From the NCBI RefSeq assembly GCF_002575655.3, contig NC_053037.3:144037207-144101206 (forward strand): DNA of 64,000 nt, read 5' to 3'. The DNA comes from Aegilops tauschii subsp. strangulata. Its lineage: Eukaryota; Streptophyta; Magnoliopsida; Poales; Poaceae. This document shows, in pieces, positions 56,953 to 64,000 of the stretch. The translations under genes and the position numbers were made by a program. Under the pieces are notes generated by a model. The model was not told the origin of the DNA. It did not search any database and saw only the letters and a list, made by a program, of their open reading frames with translations. Position 1 is the first letter of the stretch. Each line of letters begins with the position of its first letter.

Positions 56953-58521
56953 TGATACATCTCCAACTATCTATAATTTTTGATTGTTCCATGCTATTAT
57001 ATTATTTGTTTTGGATGTTTAATGGGCTTTAATATACTCTTTTATATTATTTTTGGGACTAACCTATTAACCGAAGGCCTCGTGCGAATTGCTGTTTTTT
57101 TGCCTATTTTAGTGTTTCGCAGAAAAGGAATATCAAATGGAACGAAACCTTCGCGAGGATCTTTCTTGGAACAAACGCAATCTAGGAGACTTGGAGTGGA
57201 AGTCAGAGACGCAACGAGGCGGCCACGAGGCCGGAGGGTGCGCCTAGGGGGGCTGGCGCGCTCCCACCCTCATGGGCCCCTCATAGCTCCACCGACCTAC
57301 TTCTTTCGCCTATATATACTCTTATACCCTGAAAACATCCAGGGGAGCCATGAAACCACTTTTCCGCCGCCGCAACCTTCTGTACTCGTGAGATCACATC
57401 TTAGGGCCTTTTCTGGCAATCTGCCGGAGGGGGATTCGATCACGGAGGGCTTCTACATCAACACCATAGCCTCTCCGATGATGTGTCAGTAGTTTACCAC
57501 AGACCTTGGGGTCCATAGTTATTAGCTAGATGGCTTCTTCTCTCTCTTTGGTTCTCAATACAAAGTTCTCCTCGATGTTCTTGGAGATCTATTCGATGTA
57601 ATACTTTTTGCGGTGTGTTTGTCGAGAGCCGATGAATTGTGGGTTTACGATCAAGATTATCTATGAACAATATTTGATTCTTCTCGGAATTCTTATATGC
57701 ATGATTTGATATCTTTGCAAGTCTCTTCGAATTATTGGTTTAGTTTGGCCTACTAGATTCACCTTTCTTTCAATGGGAGAAGTGCTTAGCTTTGGGTTCA
57801 ATCTTGCGGTGCTCGATCCCGGTGACAGAAAGGGAAATGACACGTATTGTATTGTTGCCATCGAGGATAAAAAGATGGGGTTTATATCATATTGCTTGAG
57901 TTTATCCCTCTACATCAAGTCATCTTGCCTAATGCGTTACTCTGTTCTTATGAACTTAATACTCTAGATGCATGCTGGATAGCGGTCGATGTGTGGAGTA
58001 ATAGTAGTAGATGCAGAATCGTTTCGGTCTACTTGACACGGACGTGATGCCTATGTTCATGATCATGCCTAGATATTCTCATAACTATGCACTTTTCTAT
58101 CAATTGCTCGGCAGTAATTTGTTCACCCACCATAATATATGCTATCTTGAGAGAAGCCACTAGTGAAACCTACGGCCCCCGGGTCTACTTTACATCATAT
58201 AAGTTTCCGATCTATAATTCTAGTTTACTAGTTATTTTGCAATCTTTACTTTCCAATCTATACAACAAAAATACCAAAAATATATATCTTATTATCTTTA
58301 TCAGATCTCACTTTTGCAAGTGGCCGTGAAGGGATTGACAACCCCTTTATCGCGTTGGTTGCAAGATTCTTGATTGTTTGTGCAGGTACTAGGCGACTTG
58401 CATGTAGTCTCCTACTGGATTGATACCTTGGTTCTCAAAAACTGAGGTAAACACTTACGCTACTTTGCTGCATCACCCTTTCCTCTTCAAGGGAAAACCA
58501 ACGCAAGCTCAAGAGATGGCA
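56953..58521 (+). repeat. 3' LTR of element A (complete)
   Basis: 1569 bp from TGATACATCTCC to GATGGCA. A TATA box (CTATATATAC, about 57310) lies near the expected start of transcription. Similar to 1-1034 and 61073-62555. Confidence 0.88.
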
Positions 58522-58901
58522 TTGCCCCAGAAGTTGGGCTGAGACTCTGGACGAAAAATAAATAAATAAAGAGAAAAAGATGCCAAAAATGAGAGAAGGC
58601 CCAAATAAAACATAAAAAAAAGAAAAAAATGAGAAAAAAAGAGAGGAGGGACAATGTTACTATCCTTTCTTCCACACTTGTGCTTCAAAGTAGCACCATG
58701 ATCTTCATGATAGAGAGTCTCCTATGATATCACATTCATATACTAGTGGGAATTTTCATTATAGAACTTGGCTTGTATATTCCAATGATGGGCTTCCTCA
58801 AATTGCCCTAGGTCTTCGGGAGCATGCAAGTTGGATGCGCACCCATTTAGTTTCTTTTTGAGCTTTCATAAACTTATAGCTCTAGTGCATCCATTGCATG
58901 G

Positions 58902-60540
58902 TGATACGTCTCCAACGTATCTATAATTTTTGATTGTTCCATACTATTATATTATCTATTTTGGATGTTTATGGGCTTTATTTTACACTTTTATATTATT
59001 TTTGGGACTAACCTATTAACCCAGAGCCCAGTGCCAGTTCCTGTTTTTTCCCTTGTTTCAGTGTTTCGCAGAAAAGGAATATCAAACGGAGTCCAAATGA
59101 AATGAAACCTCCGGGAGAGTTATTTTTGGAATGGAAGCAATCGAGAAGACTTGGAGTGTACATAAGGGAAGCAACGAGGAAGGCCCGAGGCAGGGGGCGC
59201 GCCCACCCCCCTGGGCGCACCTTCCACCCTCATGGGCCCCTCGTGGCTCCCCTGACCGACTTCTTTCTCCTATATATACCCATATACCATAAAATATCGG
59301 GGAACCGAATAGATCGGGAGTTCCGCCGCCGCAAGCCTCTGTAGCCACCAAAAACCAATCGGGAACCTGTTCCGGCACCCTGCCGGAGGGGGGATCCCTC
59401 ACCGGTGGCCATCTTCATCATCCCGTTGCTCTCCATGACGAGGAGGGAGTAGTTCACCCTCGGGGCTGAAGGTATGTACCAGTAGCTATGTGTTTGATCT
59501 CTCTCTCTCTCTCTCTCGTGTTCTTGAGGTGGTACGATCTTGATGTATCGCGAGCTTTGCTATTTTAGTTGGATCTTATGATGTTTCTCCCCCTCTACTC
59601 TCTTGTAATTGATTGAGTTTTCCCTTTGAAGTTATCTTATCGGATTGAGTCTTTAAGGATTTGAGAACACTTGATGTAGGTCTTGCCGTGCTTATCTGTG
59701 GTCACAATGGGATATCACGTGATCCACTTGATGTATGTTTTGGTGATCAACTTGCGGGTTCCGCCCATGAACCTATGCATAGGGGTTGGCACAAGTTTTC
59801 GTCTTGACTCTCTGGTAGAAACTTTGGGGCACTCTTTGAAGTACTTTGTGTTGGTTTGAATAGATGAATCTGCGATTGTGTGATGCATACCGTATAATCA
59901 TACCCACGGATACTTAAGGTGACAATGGAGTATCTAGCTGACATTAGGGTTTTGGTTGATATGTGTCTTAAGGTGTTATTCTAGTACGAACTCTTTAATA
60001 GATCGATCTGAATGAATAACTTTGAGGTGGTTTCGTACCCTACAATAATCTCTTTGTTTATTCTCCGCTATTAGTGACTTTCGAGTGACTCTTTGTTGCA
60101 TGTTGAGGGATAGTTATATGATCCAACTATGTTATTATTGTTGAGAGAACTTGCACTAGTGAAAGTATGAACCCTAGGCCTTGTTTCCTAGCATTGCAAT
60201 ACTGCTTGTGCTCACTTTTATCATTAGTTACCTTGCTGTTTTTATATTTTCAGATTACAAAAACCTATATCTACCATCCATATTGCACTTGTATCACCAT
60301 CTCTTCGCCGAACTAGTGCACCTATACAATTTACCATTGTATTGGGTGTGTTGGGGACACAAGAGACTCTTTGTTATTTGGTTGCAGGGTTACTTGAGAG
60401 AGACCATCTTCATCCTACGCCTCCCAGGGATTGATAAACCTTAGGTCATCCACTTGAGGGAAATTTGCTACTGTCGTACAAACCTCTGCACTTGGAGGCC
60501 CAACAACGTCTACAAGAAGAAGATTGCATAGTAGACATCA
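58902..60540 (+). mobile_element. WHAM-like solo LTR
   Basis: 1639 bp starting TGATACGTCTCCAACG and ending GTAGTAGACATCA, flanked by a perfect CATGG TSD (58897-58901 and 60541-60545). No internal region or second LTR remains, so it arose by LTR-LTR recombination. It shares about 250 bp of U3 similarity with the Sabrina-like LTRs but differs afterwards. TATA-like CTATATATACCC lies at about 59270 and a CT microsatellite at about 59500. The family name is from memory. Confidence 0.88.
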
Positions 60541-61072
60541 CATGGCAATCCCTACTCACTCACATTGATATCTATTAATGGGCATCTCCATAGCCCGTTG
60601 ATATGCCTAGTTGATGTGAGACTATCTCCTTCTTTTTGTCTTCTCCACAACCACCGTCTATTCCACTTATAGTGCTATGTCCTTGGCTCATGCTCATGTA
60701 TTGCGTGAAAGTTGAAAAAGTTTGAGAACGTCAAAAGTATGAAACAATTGTTTGGCTTGTCATCGAGGTTCTGCATGATTTGAATATTTTGTGTGATGAA
60801 GATGGAGCATAGCCAGACTATATGATTTTGTAGGGATAAGCTTTCTTTGGCCATGTTATTTTGAGAAGGCATAATTATTTTGTTAGTATGCTTGAAGTAT
60901 TATTGTTTTATGTCAATATTAAACTTTTGTTTTGAATCTTACGGATCTGAACATTCATACCACAATAAAGAGAATTACATGGATAAATATATTAGGTAGC
61001 ATTCCACATCAAAAATTCTGTTTTTATCATTTACTTACTCGAGGACGAGCAGGAATTAAGCATGGGGATGCT

Positions 61073-62555
61073 TGATACATCTCCAACGTAGCTATAATTT
61101 TTGATTGTTCCATGCTATTATATTATCTGTTTTGGATGTTTTATATGCGTTAATATGCTATTTTATACGATTTTTGCGACTAACCTATTAACCTAGAGCC
61201 TAGTGCCAGTTCCTGTTTTTTCGTTGTTTTAGAGTTTCGCAGAAAAGGAATACCAAGCGGAGTCCAAACGGAATAAAACTTTCGCGATGATTTTTCTTGG
61301 ACCAGAAGACACCGAGGAGACTTGGAGTGCAAGTTAGAAGAGCCACGAGGCGGCCACAAGGGTGGAGGGCGCGCCCATGGGGTGTGGCGCTCCCCCCAAC
61401 CATGTGGGCCCCTAGGTGACCTCCTGACCTAGATCTTCCTCATATATATTCTCATATACCCCAAAAACTTCCAGGGGAGCCATGAAACCACTTTTCCACT
61501 GTCGCAACCTTTTGTACCCGTGAGATCCCATCTTGGGGCCTTTTTCGGCATCCTGCCGGAGCGGGGGTTCGACCATGGAGTGCTTCTACATCAACACCAT
61601 TGCCTCTTCGATGAAGCGTGAGTAGTTTACCACAGACCTACGGGTCCATAGCTAGTAGCTAGATGGCTTCTTCTCTCTCTTTGATTCTCAATACAAAGTT
61701 CCCCTTGATGTTCTTGGAGATCTATTCGATGTAATACTCTTTTGCGGTGTGTTTGCCGAGATATGATGAATTGTGGTTTTATGATCAGCTTATCTATGAA
61801 TATTATTTGAAATCTTCTCTGAATTCTTATATGCATGATTTGATATATTTGCAAGTCTCTTCGAACTATCGTTTTGGTTTGGCCAACTAGATTGGTTTTT
61901 CTTGCAATGGGAGAAGTGCTTAGCTTTGGGTTCAATCTTGCCGTGCTCGATCCTAGTGACAGAAGGGGAACCGACACGTATTGTATTGTTGCCATCAAGG
62001 ATAAAAAGATGGGGTTTTCATCATATTGCTTGAGTTAATTCCTCTACATCATGTCGTCTTGCTTAAGGCGTTACTTTGTTCTTATGATCTTTATACTCTC
62101 GATGCATGCTGGATAGCGGTCGATGTGTGGAGTAATAGTAGTAGACGCAGAATCGTTTCAGTCTACTTGACACGGACGTGATGCCTATGTTCATGATCAT
62201 TGCCTTAGATATCATCATAACTTTGCGCTTTTCTATCAATTGCTCGGCAGTAATTTGTTCACCCACCATAATAATTTCTATCTCGAGAGAAGCCTCTAGT
62301 GAAACATATGGCCCCCGGGTCTATTTTCCATCATATAAGTTTCCGATCTACACTTTTAGTTTCCTATTTACTTTCTTTGCAATCCTTTACTTACTATTCC
62401 ATAAACCAAAAATACGAAAACCATTACTTTACCATTTATCTATCTCTATCAGATCTCACGTGCAAATAACCGTGAAGGGATTGACAACCCCTTTATCACG
62501 TTGGGTGCAAGTTGGTGTTTGTTTGTGCAGGTATTCGGTGGCTTGTGCGTTGTCT
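61073..62555 (+). repeat. 3' LTR of element B (truncated)
   Basis: Aligns with 56953-58430 of element A. Similarity ends at GTTGTCTC where the Tat copy 2 terminus begins. Confidence 0.85.
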
Positions 62556-63459
62556 CTATCGGATCTCGGGTTCTGGCAAAACCCTCAAGGTTCAAACACT
62601 GGGGTGCGCGCGAAGTTCTCCCCCTACCGATCCATGTCCGGACTTGCTAAGATCTCAGGAACGAACTCACCACACAAGGGACACAATATTTATACTGGTT
62701 CGGGCCACCGTTGTGGTGTAATACCCTACTCCAGTGTGGTGGTGGATTGCCTCTTGGGCTGATGATGAACAATACAAAGGGGGAAGAACAGCCTCCTGAG
62801 GATGAGGTGTTCTTGTGCTTGGCGAACTTTTGTGGGTGAGGATTACTCAAGATCAGATGCCTGAGGCTCAGTTGTCTCTCCCCCCTACCGTGGTGGCTAC
62901 TCCTACTTATATAGGCCCTCGTCCTCTCCCCAAATATCGAGCGGGAAGGGAGCCAACAACGGCCGATTTGAAAGGGGACAACTAGTACAGCTTATCCTGA
63001 CAAAAAGGGTCTTCGCCTGCAAAAGGCTCTGGTGGTGACGCCGCCTTAGGCTCCATGGTGACCTCCGCCTTGCCGTCCTGCTGGTCTTGGTCTCGTTGCA
63101 CTGATATGGAAACCTTTGCTTGATGCCTCGGTACTCTGCGCATGCGCTTGCCCCCTTAGCACCAAAGAGGAAACAAGGATGTTGCGCACGCTGGCGCCCG
63201 CCTGGTCTCGATCGTCATGCCTCACGTCACGAGAACCTCGCGAGGTTCGCCTTGCCTTGATCTCTCCGCCCCTCGCGAGCCTGCCTGGCGAGGCCACTCC
63301 TGAGGAGGTCTTGCGTTGTCTGCCTCGCGAGGCTTGGCCCCTCGCGAGGGTCTTGGATTCCTTGTTGATGAAGATGGGCCGTACGGGCCTGCTAGCAGAG
63401 CCATGCCGTGGGCCACAGGTAGGCAATTCTGGGGACTCCCATTCCCAGAACGCTGATAG
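62556..63459 (-). repeat. 3' LTR of Tat copy 2
   Basis: About 904 bp. It ends (plus-strand right edge) with GAACGCTGATA, the mutated inverse of the TGTCGGCGTTC start of copy 1. More diverged from copy 1 than the copy 1 LTRs are from each other, so it belongs to a different subfamily or an older insertion. Confidence 0.82.
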
Positions 63460-63699
63460 TAGCCCCCGGGCCCAAGGCGCGCTCGGGCTTGGCTTCGAGG
63501 CGAAGCCAAAGGCCAAGGGCGGAGTGCCGCGGGCCCCAACAGCCTGCGGCCTTGGTCGACGCATGGCGGTTGATCGGACGTGGGCATCTCCACTTCCCCA
63601 TGCTGCCTCAGCAACTGCCTGACTTGACAAGTCCCTGTGACATGCAAGGAAAACCATCATTACCTGTGATCGTGGGGGCGCTGGTTGGCCTTCTCCTGC

Positions 63700-63706
63700 T
63701 ATTAAT
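63700..63706 (+). promoter_or_regulatory. TATA-like box for antisense ORF of Tat copy 2
   Basis: TATTAAT, 87 bases before the ATG at 63787, at the site homologous to TATAAAT in copy 1. Confidence 0.4.
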
Positions 63707-63786
63707 GAGGTGGGGGGGTAGAGCCCCTGTCGCCCATTTCTTGTCGTTCTGCTTGCTTCTTCCTCCTCGATCCTCTGCTAGTAGCA

Positions 63787-64000
63787 ATGGTGCCCATCCG
63801 AAGGTTTTCTGCTGCGGAGAAGGGAAAGACTCCCCTCGACATGCCGGCGCCGCTCCCATCGAACAAGAGGTCAGTTCACCGCCGTGATGCAGCGGTGATG
63901 CAGGTGGTGATGAGGCCTTGGTGCGAGCGGCCTCCTCCCGCGTATCCGCTACACCTGTATGCCCAAGCTGGGGGATCGGGAGGACAGAGCGACGAGTGCC
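63787..64000 (+). CDS. Antisense B3-like ORF of Tat copy 2, N-terminal part
   Basis: Open for 71 codons from ATG 63787 to the end of the window, antisense to the element. The N-terminus MVPIRRFSAAEKGKTP is clearly homologous to MVPRRKFSAAEKGKTP of copy 1, and upstream DNA is conserved to beyond the TATA-like box. The sequence then diverges (rich in proline, histidine and arginine), so the B3-like domain would lie past the window edge. Confidence 0.55.
   Translation, partial: MVPIRRFSAAEKGKTPLDMPAPLPSNKRSVHRRDAAVMQVVMRPWCERPPPAYPLHLYAQAGGSGGQSDEC

Larger units (their letters stand above)
1..58521 (+). mobile_element. Sabrina-like (Athila-type) LTR retrotransposon A, interrupted
   Basis: The window opens about 530 bases inside the 5' LTR of this element. 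Its internal region follows, is broken at 4668/4669 by a large CACTA element, resumes at about 56606 and ends in a complete 3' LTR. The two LTR copies align throughout and diverge exactly after the CA at 1034 and 58521, which fixes their ends. Downstream of 58521 the sequence is the internal region of another copy of the same family, so A is nested in element B. I see no gag-pol, so the element looks non-autonomous. The family name is from memory; the Athila-type assignment rests on the primer-binding site and the internal ORF. Confidence 0.8.
58522..62555 (+). mobile_element. Sabrina-like LTR retrotransposon B (partial, outer)
   Basis: 58522-58896 and 60546-61072 are internal sequence homologous to 4110-4668 and 56606-56952 of element A. 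The 3' LTR begins at 61073 and is cut at about 62556 by a minus-strand Tat element. The left part of B lies outside the window, beyond element A. No ORF. Confidence 0.8.
62556..64000 (-). mobile_element. Tat-lineage Gypsy retrotransposon, copy 2 (minus strand, partial)
   Basis: The reverse complement of 62556-63459 matches the Tat copy 1 LTR, including the TATATAAG box (62906-62913). Internal sequence beyond 63460 matches the region just upstream of the copy 1 3' LTR. The element is therefore minus-oriented, with its 3' LTR here and the rest beyond 64000. Confidence 0.85.

Noticed and set aside
56953..61072. Two Sabrina-like elements sharing one LTR in tandem
   Set aside because: Sequence right of 58521 is mid-to-late internal region rather than the start with a primer-binding site, so nesting of A in B fits better than a shared-LTR tandem.
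63116..63622. 168-codon plus-strand ORF
   Set aside because: Lies in the LTR and flank of Tat copy 2 and is not conserved as a frame in copy 1; the real candidate ORF begins at 63787.

Overview
The window looks like intergenic DNA of a large-genome Triticeae grass (wheat, Aegilops, barley or rye type). This rests on wholesale nesting of LTR retrotransposons and CACTA transposons whose ends match Triticeae families I know (Sabrina-like, WHAM-like, Tat-lineage and Tekay-lineage Gypsy elements, Stowaway MITEs). I see no complete host gene, no rRNA or tRNA gene and no CRISPR array. Family names are from memory; boundaries come from terminal motifs, target-site duplications (TSDs) and comparison of copies inside the window.

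Layout, outermost layer first. A Sabrina-like (Athila-type) element B contributes 58522-62555. Inserted in it is a second Sabrina-like element A: 5' LTR end 1-1034, internal region 1035-4668 and 56606-56952, 3' LTR 56953-58521. Inside A sits a very large CACTA-type element (4669 to about 56605, about 28.9 kb once the two large insertions are removed). It carries a minus-strand multi-exon gene resembling the plant Ptta/En/Spm transposase_24 family, subterminal repeats, and an unexplained tandem array of gene-like modules (37.9-50.1 kb).

Two full-length Gypsy elements interrupt the CACTA. A Tat-lineage element (4689-14780, TSD CACTT) is itself split by a small CACTA (6832-8678, TSD AGA). A Tekay-type chromovirus on the minus strand (19133-32098, TSD GGATT) lies inside an exon of the CACTA gene. 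Smaller guests are Stowaway MITEs, two 5'-truncated LINE ends, a short retroposon-like insert, Copia gag-protease fragments and a TIR element with a possible PPR-gene fragment. On the right, element B holds a WHAM-like solo LTR (58902-60540, TSD CATGG). A second Tat-type element, on the minus strand, enters B's LTR at about 62556 and leaves the window.

Two cargo genes stand out. The Tat element carries an antisense ORF (13575 to 12850) with a TATA box and a B3-like DNA-binding domain; the second Tat copy carries the same ORF start at 63787. The Tekay element has an intact 260-residue ORF between its primer-binding site and gag (28921 to 28139), although its gag and pol are frameshifted and its integrase has lost a catalytic aspartate.
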